From the NCBI GenBank assembly GCA_020435415.1, contig JAGQZQ010000029.1:1-35287 (forward strand): DNA of 35,287 nt. The letters are read 5' to 3'. Origin of the DNA: Flavobacteriales bacterium. Its GTDB lineage: Bacteria; Bacteroidota; Bacteroidia; JACJYZ01. Position numbers and translations under genes: made by a program. Under the pieces are notes generated by a model. The model was not told the DNA's origin. It searched no databases and worked only from the letters and a program-made list of their open reading frames with translations. Below are positions 1 to 7,920 of the stretch, one piece after another (the stretch's first letter is position 1; each line of letters starts with the position of its first letter).

Positions 1-855
1 TTTAAAGAAATTCATGAGTGGGCGGACATAGGATTCGTCGGTGCGTATTTTCATATTGTCAACACCCGATTTTAGAAATGCATCTTTTAAGAATGCCTCA
101 TGTTGTCTGCCCTGCTGGAAGTAATGTTTCCTGACTTCTTTGGAATGCGTGTCCACCCATTGTACTTTATCCGTTTCCGGATCCCTGAAGCGCACAAGGC
201 CTACATCCGGAAGCTCCTGTTCGCGAATATCAAAGATACGGACGGCGACCATGTCGTGTTTTTTATTGGCGATGCGTAATGGCCGTTCAAAACCCGAGTC
301 CATGAAATCGGAGATCAGGAAGGCGATGGACCGCTTCTTGATTACACCGTTGAAGTAGCGAAGTGCTTCCGAAATATTGGTGCCCTTGCTTTCAGGTGTG
401 AATTGTATCAGTTCGCGGATGATGCGAAGTGTATGTGACCTTCCTTTTTTCGGCGGGATGAATTTTTCGATGCGGTCGCTGAAAAAGATCACACCTATTT
501 TGTCATTATTCTGAATGGCAGAGAAAGCAAGCACAGCGCATAATTCAGTGATGAGGTCCTCTTTGAACTGAACTTTGGTGCCGAAGCGTTCGGAGGCGCT
601 GACATCGACCAGCAGCATCACGGTCAGCTCACGTTCTTCTTCAAACACCTTAACATAGGGGTGATTCAATCTGGCGGTAACGTTCCAGTCTATGGTACGG
701 ATATCATCTCCGGCCTGGTACTCCCTGACCTCCGAGAAGGCCATTCCGCGTCCTTTGAAAACACTATGGTATTCTCCTGAAAAGAGTTGGTTGGACAACC
801 CCTTCGTTTTGATTTCTATCTTTCTTACTTTTCGTAAAAGCTCCTTGGCATCCAT
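1..855 (-). CDS. DUF58 domain protein (partial, 3' end cut)
   Basis: Read on the minus strand from ATG at 855, the frame stays open to base 1 (285 codons), so only the last few residues are missing. The N-terminal half carries the DUF58 hallmark GRGMAFSEVREYQAGDDIR followed by IDWNVTAR (about residues 37-63). Next comes a von Willebrand A-like stretch with LLVDVSASERFG and, later, FLISDFMDSGF. The protein is predicted to be cytoplasmic. It begins 28 bases after the upstream MoxR gene and is almost certainly co-transcribed with it. MoxR-DUF58 pairs in Bacteroidota usually head a run of VWA/TPR membrane genes (Bat-type, linked to stress or envelope functions); those would lie beyond the left edge. 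No separate promoter is visible. The family assignment is firm, but the biological role is only inferred from context. Confidence 0.9.
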   Translation of the reverse strand, partial: MDAKELLRKVRKIEIKTKGLSNQLFSGEYHSVFKGRGMAFSEVREYQAGDDIRTIDWNVTARLNHPYVKVFEEERELTVMLLVDVSASERFGTKVQFKEDLITELCAVLAFSAIQNNDKIGVIFFSDRIEKFIPPKKGRSHTLRIIRELIQFTPESKGTNISEALRYFNGVIKKRSIAFLISDFMDSGFERPLRIANKKHDMVAVRIFDIREQELPDVGLVRFRDPETDKVQWVDTHSKEVRKHYFQQGRQHEAFLKDAFLKSGVDNMKIRTDESYVRPLMNFFK

Positions 856-883
856 GGCGACACGCTGTTTGGTGAACAATGGA

Positions 884-1912
884 TCATGGGACTTCAACCG
901 TGTTGAGGATATCGTGAATGATGTCTTCACTGGTGATGTTTTCCGCTTCCGCTTCATAAGTAAGCCCGATACGGTGTCTCATGACATCGGCGCATACGGC
1001 GCGAACATCTTCCGGGATCACATAACCACGGCGCTTGATGAACGCATGCGCCTTGGCGGCCAGTGCCAGGTTGATACTGGCCCGTGGTGAACCTCCGTAA
1101 CTGATCATGGAAGCGAAGTGTTCCAGGTTGTATTCTTTAGGATTCCGGGAAGCGAAGACGATGTCCAGAATGTAGTTCTCAATCTTCTCATCCATGTATA
1201 CTTCACGAACAACTTTCTTGGCTTTGATAATATCTTCCGGATGCAATACGGCATTGATACCGGCTTTTTCTCTGGATAGATTTTGCCTGATGATCTTACG
1301 CTCTTCTTCTTTGCCTGGGTAGTGGATGATGATTTTTAGCATGAACCGGTCCACTTGTGCTTCCGGTAACGGATAGGTTCCTTCCTGCTCGATCGGGTTT
1401 TGTGTGGCGAGTACCAGAAACGGAGCGGGCAGGGGAAAGGTCTGTTCACCGATGGTCACCTGGTGTTCCTGCATGGCTTCCAGCAATGCACTTTGAACCT
1501 TTGCAGGCGCCCGGTTGATCTCATCGGCCAGAATGAAGTTGGCAAAAATGGGCCCCTGTCGTGGGATGAATTCTTCTTTTTTCTGATTGTAGATCATGGT
1601 GCCTACCAGGTCGGCGGGCAACAGGTCAGGTGTAAACTGGATGCGGCTGAAATCCGCATGGATCGTTGATGCGAGTGATTTGATCGCAAGCGTCTTGGCA
1701 AGACCAGGGACACCCTCCAGCAGAATGTGTCCGTCGGAGAGCAAACCGATGAGCAGTCGCTCCACCATGTATCGCTGCCCGACAATGACCTTATCCATCT
1801 CCATCATCAAGAGATCAATAAAGGCGCTTTCCTTCTCGATCCGTTCGTTCAAGGCCCTTATATCCGTGCCTGATGGCTGGATGGCGGGACCTGCTTGTGA
1901 TAGTTCTTCCAT
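884..1912 (-). CDS. MoxR-family AAA+ ATPase
   Basis: 342 residues from ATG at 1912. The ATPase core shows Walker A GVPGLAKT (residues 67-74), Walker B FILADEINR (126-134) and the sensor/arginine region LATQNPIEQEGTYPLPEAQ (168-186), all diagnostic of the MoxR branch. MoxR proteins act as chaperone-like ATPases on VWA-domain partners, and the DUF58/VWA gene directly downstream fits that pairing. A longer reading from 1975 would add 21 hydrophobic residues. It is rejected because a TTG-N20-TACATTTG promoter lies inside that extension (1966-1936) and MoxR proteins normally lack a membrane anchor. The leader would then be about 17-20 bases. Family assignment is very secure; the substrate is unknown. 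Confidence 0.95.
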   Translation of the reverse strand: MEELSQAGPAIQPSGTDIRALNERIEKESAFIDLLMMEMDKVIVGQRYMVERLLIGLLSDGHILLEGVPGLAKTLAIKSLASTIHADFSRIQFTPDLLPADLVGTMIYNQKKEEFIPRQGPIFANFILADEINRAPAKVQSALLEAMQEHQVTIGEQTFPLPAPFLVLATQNPIEQEGTYPLPEAQVDRFMLKIIIHYPGKEEERKIIRQNLSREKAGINAVLHPEDIIKAKKVVREVYMDEKIENYILDIVFASRNPKEYNLEHFASMISYGGSPRASINLALAAKAHAFIKRRGYVIPEDVRAVCADVMRHRIGLTYEAEAENITSEDIIHDILNTVEVP

Positions 1913-1935
1913 GATTTTGCGTGTTAATTGGCAGA

Positions 1936-1966
1936 CAAATGTAAAAATGATGACCAGAATCGTCAA
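1936..1966 (-). promoter_or_regulatory. Bacteroidota-type promoter of the MoxR-DUF58 operon
   Basis: On the minus strand, TTGACG (1966-1961) is followed by TACATTTG (1943-1936). This is a perfect TAnnTTTG -7 box, with 20 bases between TTG and the box, as in the phylum's -33/-7 consensus. It ends 23 bases before the ATG at 1912 and decides that start over the longer one. Confidence 0.7.
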
Positions 1967-1997
1967 CCAAAACATTCATAAGCCGTCGTTAAAAATT

Positions 1998-2014
1998 GTT
2001 AAGCACGAGTGTGT
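1998..2014 (+). repeat. 17-bp direct repeat, left copy
   Basis: GTTAAGCACGAGTGTGT occurs here and again, identically, at 2421-2437. The two copies bracket the nested inverted-repeat element at 2106-2290 at distances of 91 and 130 bases. The function is unknown. A duplication accompanying insertion, or a copied promoter-proximal sequence, are both possible. Confidence 0.8.
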
Positions 2015-2105
2015 TGATCACTTAAAGTAATTCAGGTTGAAGGTATGTTGTTATCAGAGTAAAGTAACCGATCCCTTGAATATCATTCAGTATGCGGCTT
2101 TTTCC

Positions 2106-2290
2106 TAACCCCGAAGGGGTGAAAGAATTATAGGTCGGGATGATCTTCTTGATTTTAGGAACCCCACCCCGCCCCGGCTGACAAGCAATCACTTTGTGCT
2201 TTAAGCAAACCACAGCCGGGGCGGGGTGGGGTTCTGCAAGGATCCGGACGCAATTGTTTTTTTATAATTCTTTCACCCCCTTCGGGGTTA
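2106..2290. repeat. Nested inverted-repeat element, copy A
   Basis: The 551-base gap between MoxR and truA is dominated by this element. Outer arms at 2106-2132 and 2263-2290 are inverse complements apart from one extra C in the right arm. Inner arms at 2159-2180 and 2213-2234 form a perfect 22-bp GC-rich stem with a 32-base loop. Each outer arm is also locally self-complementary (CCCCGAAGGGG), and read as codons it gives NPEGVKEL followed by a stop. The same layout recurs at 32143-32323, sharing the outer arms, the loop-side string GCAAACCACAGCCGG and the string TTCTGCAAGG after the inner stem. No transposase is encoded. It resembles a REP/MITE-like dispersed element of Bacteroidota. Its function is unknown, and apart from the direct repeats nothing else is seen in the gap. 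Confidence 0.9.
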
Positions 2291-2420
2291 TTAATCCTGT
2301 TTTGTATGAGATAGTCTCGCTAATGAATGCGGGATATTAGCTGTGTTTAAATATCAAGAGACGAAACACGAATCCAGGTACTGGTGTGTAGAGTGGTCAG
2401 GTATTTTAAGTGGCCAATGC

Positions 2421-2437
2421 GTTAAGCACGAGTGTGT
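2421..2437 (+). repeat. 17-bp direct repeat, right copy
   Basis: Second exact copy of GTTAAGCACGAGTGTGT (first at 1998-2014). It lies immediately upstream of the truA -7 box at 2443, where a -33 element would be expected, so it may be part of the truA promoter. Confidence 0.8.
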
Positions 2438-2442
2438 ATTTC

Positions 2443-2450
2443 TATCTTTG
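2443..2450 (+). promoter_or_regulatory. truA -7 box TATCTTTG
   Basis: A perfect TAnnTTTG box ends 13 bases before the ATG at 2464, predicting a leader of under ten bases. No clear TTG lies 19-21 bases upstream. Its position excludes the longer GTG start at 2410. Confidence 0.55.
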
Positions 2451-2463
2451 TGCCCTTGATCTC

Positions 2464-3249
2464 ATGACCGATCCGCGGCGATATTTTCTTCAGTTGGCCT
2501 TTGACGGAGCCGACTTTCATGGTTGGCAGGTGCAGAATAATGCAGTCACCGTGCAAGGTTTGCTGCAAGAGAAACTAGGGTTGATGCTTGGTGCACCGGT
2601 AGAGCTGACCGGTTGTGGCCGGACTGATACCGGCGTTCATGCCCGTGACTTCTATGCCCATTTCGATGTGCAGGATGGCGTCGAATTACCAACCGGTTTT
2701 ATTTTTCGGGCCAATGGGTTTCTTCCGCCATCTATTGTGCTAAAGGCTATATATTCCGTGGATGGGCAGGCGCACACTCGTTTTGATGCGATCGCCAGGA
2801 CCTATGAATACCATATCTCTACCAAAAAAGATCCGTTCGACCATGGACGCTCATGGTACTTGTATGGTGCCCTGGACTTGCTGGCAATGGAGAAAGCAGC
2901 TGCACAACTGATCGGTTGCCATGACTTCGATGCGTTTTGCAAGAACGTTACGGACCAACCGTCTACCACATGCGATGTGGTGAGGGCCGTATGGGAGGAC
3001 CGGGGTGACCGGCTCGTATTTGTGATCACGGCTAATCGTTTTATCCGAAACATGGTCAGGGCCATTGTTGGAACGTGCGTGGAAATAGGGCAGAGCCGAT
3101 TCCAACGGGATGCCATGCAACAAATTCTTCTGTCGAAAGACCGTAGTCTTGCCGGACCATCTGCTCCGGCTCATGGACTTTATCTGGCGCGGGTGGACTA
3201 TCCAGCGGGTATATTTGCAACAGATTCCATTAAATCACTGCAAGGATGA
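2464..3249 (+). CDS. truA: tRNA pseudouridine(38-40) synthase TruA
   Basis: 261 residues from ATG 2464. TruA converts uridines 38-40 of the tRNA anticodon arm to pseudouridine in the cytoplasm. The N-terminus RYFLQLAFDGADFHGWQ is canonical. The catalytic motif CGRTDTGVHA is at residues 51-60, with Asp55 as the nucleophile. Later family blocks, including ARTYEYHI and NRFIRNMVRAIVG, are intact, and the length is typical. The 18-codon upstream extension to GTG 2410 is discarded because TruA begins at this point and a -7 box lies within the extension. The stop codon overlaps the start of the next gene (ATGA), so the two are translationally coupled. Identification is very secure. Confidence 0.97.
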   Translation: MTDPRRYFLQLAFDGADFHGWQVQNNAVTVQGLLQEKLGLMLGAPVELTGCGRTDTGVHARDFYAHFDVQDGVELPTGFIFRANGFLPPSIVLKAIYSVDGQAHTRFDAIARTYEYHISTKKDPFDHGRSWYLYGALDLLAMEKAAAQLIGCHDFDAFCKNVTDQPSTTCDVVRAVWEDRGDRLVFVITANRFIRNMVRAIVGTCVEIGQSRFQRDAMQQILLSKDRSLAGPSAPAHGLYLARVDYPAGIFATDSIKSLQG

Positions 3250-5012
3250 GCGTCAGCGGCAAGGCATTGGATGTACATATACTGAAACGGATCTTTCTTT
3301 ATGCAAAACCTTACGGCAAAGTTCTCACAGGCGCGATCCTGGTTACCTTGTTGCTTGGTTTCATTTCTCCCGCAAGACCCTGGTTGATCCAATATACGTT
3401 TGATGAATACATTGTCAAACCCGATCCTGTAGGGCTGCGCAATATGATGTTGATGCTTGTCGGACTGCTGGTCCTGCAGGCCGTGTTTGAATTTCTGCAA
3501 ACCTACCTGGCAAACTGGTTGGGGCAGACCGTGGTGCGGGATTTGCGTCAAAGAACTTTTGATCATATATCCCGACTGAAATCACGTTTTTTTGATAACA
3601 CCCCGATCGGTACCCTGGTAACGCGTGTTGTTTCCGATATGGAAGCCATTGCCGAAGTATTCTCAGATGGCATTCTCGTGATATTCGGAGACATCCTGCA
3701 ATTGTCGGTTATCATAGGTTCTATGTTGTATATGAGTTGGAAACTGACCTTATATAGTTTGTGTGTAATGCCGTTGCTTATCATTTCCACATGGATCTTC
3801 AAAAACGGAATACGATCGATCTTTCAGGATGTTCGTAACCAGGTAGCCCGACTGAATGCTTTTGTTCAGGAGCATGTGGTAGGGATGAATGTGGTCCAGG
3901 TGTTTAACCGGGAAGAGGCGGAGATGAAGAAATTTATCGAGATCAACAAAAGCCATAGAAAAGCACACATCCGGTCGGTATGGTATTATTCGATTTTCCT
4001 GCCGGTGGTTGAGATCTTGTCTGCTGTTTCAATCGGACTGATGGTGTGGTGGGGTGCACGGGAAGCCATCCGGGGCCTGGATCAGGGCGTCACACTGGGG
4101 GAGATGCTGGCTTTTATCTTTTTCATTTATGCATTGTTCCGCCCGATCCGCCAGCTGGCCGATAAATTCAATACCCTGCAGATGGGGATGGTGGCGGCTG
4201 AAAGGGTTTTCGCACTGCTCGACCGTGATGAGCGGGTAAAAGACCACGGAACCATGTCTCCAGGAGATCTCACCGGGAGAATCGCTTTTGACGATGTGCA
4301 TTTTGCTTACGTGGATGAAGATTGGGTATTGAAGGGAATTTCGTTTGAAGTAGAGGCCGGTCAGACATTGGCATTGGTAGGGGCCACAGGTTCGGGGAAA
4401 ACCTCTGTGATCAATTTGCTGGGACGGTATTATGAATTCCAGAAGGGGCGCATATCCATTGACGGACATGACATCCGGGATATTCGTCTTCCGGAATTAC
4501 GAAAACATGTAGGTGTTGTTTTACAGGATGTTTTTCTGTTCTCAGATACCATCTATCATAACATCACCCTGGGTGATCCGAACATCACCCGCGATGATGT
4601 GGTCAGGGCGGCGAAGATCGTTGGGGCGCATGAATTTATTTCCAGGCTGCCCGGTGCGTATGACTATGATGTTCGCGAGCGCGGAGGAACATTATCCACC
4701 GGACAACGCCAGTTGATCGCATTTATCAGGGCCTATGTACATGATCCCCGCATTCTGGTGCTGGATGAAGCCACATCTTCAGTGGATACAGGTTCGGAAG
4801 AACTGATCCAATATGCAACCGCCCGACTTACCGAAGGACGCACATCAGTGGTCATTGCCCATCGCCTTGCTACCATTCAGAAGGCAGATAAGATCCTGGT
4901 GCTTGATCATGGCCGCATCGTCGAGTCCGGAAACCATAGTTCACTCCTAAACCTGGGAGGGGTATATCAGAAGCTTTATGAATTGCAATTCCGGCATAGT
5001 CAGGCGTCCTGA
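3246..5012 (+). CDS. MsbA-like ABC exporter, fused permease-ATPase
   Basis: 588 residues, a half-transporter that would act as a dimer in the inner membrane. The N-terminal ABC type-1 exporter domain (about residues 1-320) holds several long hydrophobic helices. The nucleotide-binding domain has Walker A GATGSGKT (379-386), the Q-loop at Gln427 (VVLQDVFLF), Walker B ILVLDEATS (503-511) and the switch His539 (IAHRLAT). The signature reads LSTGQ (483-487) rather than LSGGQ, a variant also found in active heterodimeric-type exporters. The closest recognisable group is the MsbA/YheH-type lipid or multidrug exporters of Bacteroidota; the substrate cannot be named. It overlaps truA by four bases. 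No terminator follows; an imperfect AT-rich hairpin lies at 5061-5090. Confidence 0.93.
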   Translation: MSVSGKALDVHILKRIFLYAKPYGKVLTGAILVTLLLGFISPARPWLIQYTFDEYIVKPDPVGLRNMMLMLVGLLVLQAVFEFLQTYLANWLGQTVVRDLRQRTFDHISRLKSRFFDNTPIGTLVTRVVSDMEAIAEVFSDGILVIFGDILQLSVIIGSMLYMSWKLTLYSLCVMPLLIISTWIFKNGIRSIFQDVRNQVARLNAFVQEHVVGMNVVQVFNREEAEMKKFIEINKSHRKAHIRSVWYYSIFLPVVEILSAVSIGLMVWWGAREAIRGLDQGVTLGEMLAFIFFIYALFRPIRQLADKFNTLQMGMVAAERVFALLDRDERVKDHGTMSPGDLTGRIAFDDVHFAYVDEDWVLKGISFEVEAGQTLALVGATGSGKTSVINLLGRYYEFQKGRISIDGHDIRDIRLPELRKHVGVVLQDVFLFSDTIYHNITLGDPNITRDDVVRAAKIVGAHEFISRLPGAYDYDVRERGGTLSTGQRQLIAFIRAYVHDPRILVLDEATSSVDTGSEELIQYATARLTEGRTSVVIAHRLATIQKADKILVLDHGRIVESGNHSSLLNLGGVYQKLYELQFRHSQAS

Positions 5013-5120
5013 ACACCAATTCTTTCAGTAATTTATGTGTGGTATGCCCACGTTTAGGAATCCAAAGATTGAATTAATAAATCATTTGGAATCAAACACA
5101 TATAAATTCAGCGCGTTTAT

Positions 5121-5153
5121 TTGGTATGGCAGAAACACGGAAAAATATATTTG
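5121..5153 (+). promoter_or_regulatory. Promoter of the secreted metalloprotease gene
   Basis: TTG (5121-5123) is followed 22 bases later by TATATTTG (5146-5153), a perfect TAnnTTTG -7 box. The transcript would carry a 5' leader of roughly 90 bases before ATG 5249, long compared with the other genes in this window. Confidence 0.6.
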
Positions 5154-5248
5154 TGTTAAACCATTCAAAGAGCTAATTTTATACCAGTTGGAGATAGACG
5201 CATCCTATTAGAAGTTTTAGGTTTTTTTGTTACTAAACGGTAAGTGCT

Positions 5249-7849
5249 ATGAGAAGAATCATTACACCGATCGCGTTGGTGGTATCTGTTTTCTTATCCT
5301 TTCAGAATGCTGCTGCGCAAAATCAGAACCGCACGTGCGGTACAACAGAATACATGGAACGCTTGTTCCGGGAGAATCCGGGCTATGAGCAGCGTTTACA
5401 GCAAATGAATCAGGAATTGGCCGCTTATGTGGCTGCCAGAAAGAATTCCAGCGAGCCACATGCGGTTGTTACGATCCCGACAGTGGTTCACGTGGTATAT
5501 AATACTTCCGGCCAAAACCATTCGGATGCGAGCGTACAATCGCAGATTGACGCCATGAATGCTGATTTCCGTTTACTGAATTCGGACAAGTCTACCGCAC
5601 CATCCGTATTTCAATCACTTCAGGGAGATGCGGAGATCGAGTTTTGTCTGGCGCAACGTGATCCGAATGGCAACCCTACCACAGGTATCACCCGCACACA
5701 AACCAACACTTCATCTTTCAGTACCAATGATGATGTGAAGTACACAAGTTCAGGCGGTAAGGATGCCTGGCCCAGGGACAAATACCTGAACCTATGGGTT
5801 TGCGATATCAGCGGCGGTATCCTTGGGTATGCCCAGTTCCCCGGAGGACCCGCAGCAACGGATGGAGTGGTACTTCATACAGACTATTTCGGTACCATCA
5901 ATGCCAACACCCCATTTAACCTGGGACGTACCGGTACCCATGAGGTCGGACACTGGCTCGGACTTTACCATATCTGGGGAGATGCCAACTGTGGCAATGA
6001 CCAGGTAAGTGATACGCCCACCCAGCAAACGTCCAATTCGGGATGTCCCAGTTTTCCGCATGTGACCTGCAGTAACGGTCCGAATGGCGATATGTTCATG
6101 AACTACATGGACTACGTGAATGATGCTTGCATGGTGATGTTCTCTCTCGGGCAGAACTCCCGCATGCAAGGTGTGGTGGACGGTTCGCGCTCAAGTTTGA
6201 AAACGTCCGACGGATGTGTGCCTCCGTCTGCTCCACCTGTAGCCGGCTTTGATGTGGACAATTCCACCACCTGCTCAGGCACGGTTCAGTTCTTTGATCA
6301 AAGTACTGTAGGGCCTACCGGTTGGATGTGGAGCTTCGGTGATGGTAATTCATCAACAACACAAAACCCGGTTCATACTTATACCTCCAATGGTACATTT
6401 AATGTCAAGCTGGTTGTTTCCAATGCGTACGGACAGGATTCCATTACAAAGAATGCAGTGGTAACCGTCAATAAACCCAATGCTCCGACCGGACAGGGAG
6501 ATGATCTTTGTGGCAGTGGTACGGCAAACCTGTCGGCCACCGGGAGCGGTGGTACATTGAACTGGTATGATGCGGCGAACGGAGGTAATCTTGTTCATAC
6601 GGGAGGCACATACGCTCCAACGGTTTCAAACACCACCACCTTTTATGTAGAGGAAGTGGTTAGCACTGCCCCGGTAAAGGGAGGTCCTGCCGACAATTCC
6701 CTTGGAAGCGGCGGATATTATACGGCCAACGATCTTCGTGGATTGTTCTTTGATGTGACCAGTCCGTTTACGCTGAACTCGGTAAAAGTATATGCCAATA
6801 CAGCCGGTGACAGGACCATTGAAGTCCTCGACGGTGACGGTGGAAACGTGCTGCACACCATAACAGCGACCATACCGGCAGGTGAAAGCCGTGTTAATCT
6901 GGATTTTCCCATGTCGCCGGGAACGGGTTATTTTATCAAAATTACGGGTGCAACGGTTGATCTTTACCGGAACGATGCCAGCGCTGCCTTTCCTTATGAT
7001 GTGGCCGGCCTTGCCAGCATTACCGGAACCAATGCTTCGGCTAACGGTTATTACTACTATTTCTACGATTGGGAAGTGCAGGAGCCGGATTGTGTGAGCG
7101 AACGTACTTCCGTTGTGGCAACCGTTGGTACCGGAGGAATGACCGTCACAGCGTCTTCTACGGATGCTGCTTGCAAAAGTGAGTGTTCGGGAACCGGAAC
7201 GGTATCGGTTTCCGGAGGTTCAGGCATCACGTACATCTGGGATAACGGGCATACAGAGATGACCGTGACCGGCTTGTGTGCCGGTAATTACAGCGTTACC
7301 GTTTCAGAAAATGGTGGTTGCCAGGAGGTAAAAACCATTACGATTTCAGAACCGGCCACGGCTTTAATAGCCAGCGTAACTACCACCGATGATTCCGGCT
7401 CATGTGATGGAACAGCCGCGGCCAATGCCACCGGAGGAACCCCAGGGTATACTTATAAGTGGGATGACAGTGGAAATCAAACCACAGCTACCGCTACCGG
7501 GTTGTGTACCGGCAACTATAACGTTACCGTTACCGATGCAAATGGATGTATCAACATTGTTGGCGTTCAGGTGGACCTCGGTACCGGCGTGATCACCGTT
7601 GGTAAAGAAGGAGGATTAATGCTCTTCCCGAATCCTGCCCATGGTTCATTCTTTGTGAAAGCAGCTGCGCAGGGCAATGCCACCATTGAGATTTATGATG
7701 CCATCGGACATAAGGTGGTGATGAAACAAGTTCAGTTACACAGCGGACAAACATTACCGATCCAGGTATCAACACTTGTTCCCGGGTTATACATGGTATC
7801 CGTGAAGTGGAACGGCCAGCAAATGACCAACCGGCTGATGATCCATTAG
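5249..7849 (+). CDS. Secreted M43-type metalloprotease, type IX secretion cargo
   Basis: 866 residues. A Sec signal peptide (1-23, cleavage after NAAA) is followed by a pappalysin-like M43 catalytic domain. The zinc site is HEVGHWLGLYH at 231-241 (ligands His231, His235, His241; catalytic Glu232), with a Met-turn region MNYMDY near 283. Next come a PKD domain (about 327-408, with WSFGDGNSS), an Ig-like/adhesion region with CGSGTANLSATGSGG, and two SprB-like repeats (about 630-703 and 708-777, both with a GLCxGNYxVTV core). The type A C-terminal sorting domain (about 786-866, starting LFPNPAHG) marks it for Por/type IX export to the cell surface or medium. The expected role is extracellular protein degradation; the substrate is unknown. 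It is monocistronic, with its own promoter and terminator. Confidence 0.95.
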   Translation: MRRIITPIALVVSVFLSFQNAAAQNQNRTCGTTEYMERLFRENPGYEQRLQQMNQELAAYVAARKNSSEPHAVVTIPTVVHVVYNTSGQNHSDASVQSQIDAMNADFRLLNSDKSTAPSVFQSLQGDAEIEFCLAQRDPNGNPTTGITRTQTNTSSFSTNDDVKYTSSGGKDAWPRDKYLNLWVCDISGGILGYAQFPGGPAATDGVVLHTDYFGTINANTPFNLGRTGTHEVGHWLGLYHIWGDANCGNDQVSDTPTQQTSNSGCPSFPHVTCSNGPNGDMFMNYMDYVNDACMVMFSLGQNSRMQGVVDGSRSSLKTSDGCVPPSAPPVAGFDVDNSTTCSGTVQFFDQSTVGPTGWMWSFGDGNSSTTQNPVHTYTSNGTFNVKLVVSNAYGQDSITKNAVVTVNKPNAPTGQGDDLCGSGTANLSATGSGGTLNWYDAANGGNLVHTGGTYAPTVSNTTTFYVEEVVSTAPVKGGPADNSLGSGGYYTANDLRGLFFDVTSPFTLNSVKVYANTAGDRTIEVLDGDGGNVLHTITATIPAGESRVNLDFPMSPGTGYFIKITGATVDLYRNDASAAFPYDVAGLASITGTNASANGYYYYFYDWEVQEPDCVSERTSVVATVGTGGMTVTASSTDAACKSECSGTGTVSVSGGSGITYIWDNGHTEMTVTGLCAGNYSVTVSENGGCQEVKTITISEPATALIASVTTTDDSGSCDGTAAANATGGTPGYTYKWDDSGNQTTATATGLCTGNYNVTVTDANGCINIVGVQVDLGTGVITVGKEGGLMLFPNPAHGSFFVKAAAQGNATIEIYDAIGHKVVMKQVQLHSGQTLPIQVSTLVPGLYMVSVKWNGQQMTNRLMIH

Positions 7850-7872
7850 GGTTCTTAGTCGCTTTAAACCGG

Positions 7873-7906
7873 AAAGGGGAGGTGCTTATAGTGCTTCCCC
7901 TTTTTT
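7873..7906 (+). terminator. Rho-independent terminator after the metalloprotease gene
   Basis: AAAGGGGA (7873-7880) pairs with TCCCCTTT (7896-7903) and a run of T follows to 7906. There is no comparable T run on the other strand, so it mainly serves the plus-strand gene, stopping it before the converging uvrA. Confidence 0.8.
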
Positions 7907-7920
7907 GTTCGTTGAATAAA

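Noticed and set aside
692-1090. Plus-strand open frame of 132 codons
   Set aside because: It is antisense to the DUF58/MoxR genes, whose motifs are continuous; the translation has no recognisable domain and reflects third-position bias of the true genes.
2106-2290. Insertion sequence or CRISPR interpretation of the nested repeats
   Set aside because: There is no transposase frame and no regularly spaced repeat-spacer array; the structure is a single nested palindrome.
2410-2463. Upstream GTG start adding 18 residues to TruA
   Set aside because: The extension contains the -7 box, and TruA family proteins start at the later ATG.
5061-5090. Terminator after the ABC exporter gene
   Set aside because: TCCAAAGATT and AATCATTTGGA can pair with one bulge, but the stem is AT-rich and no T run follows.
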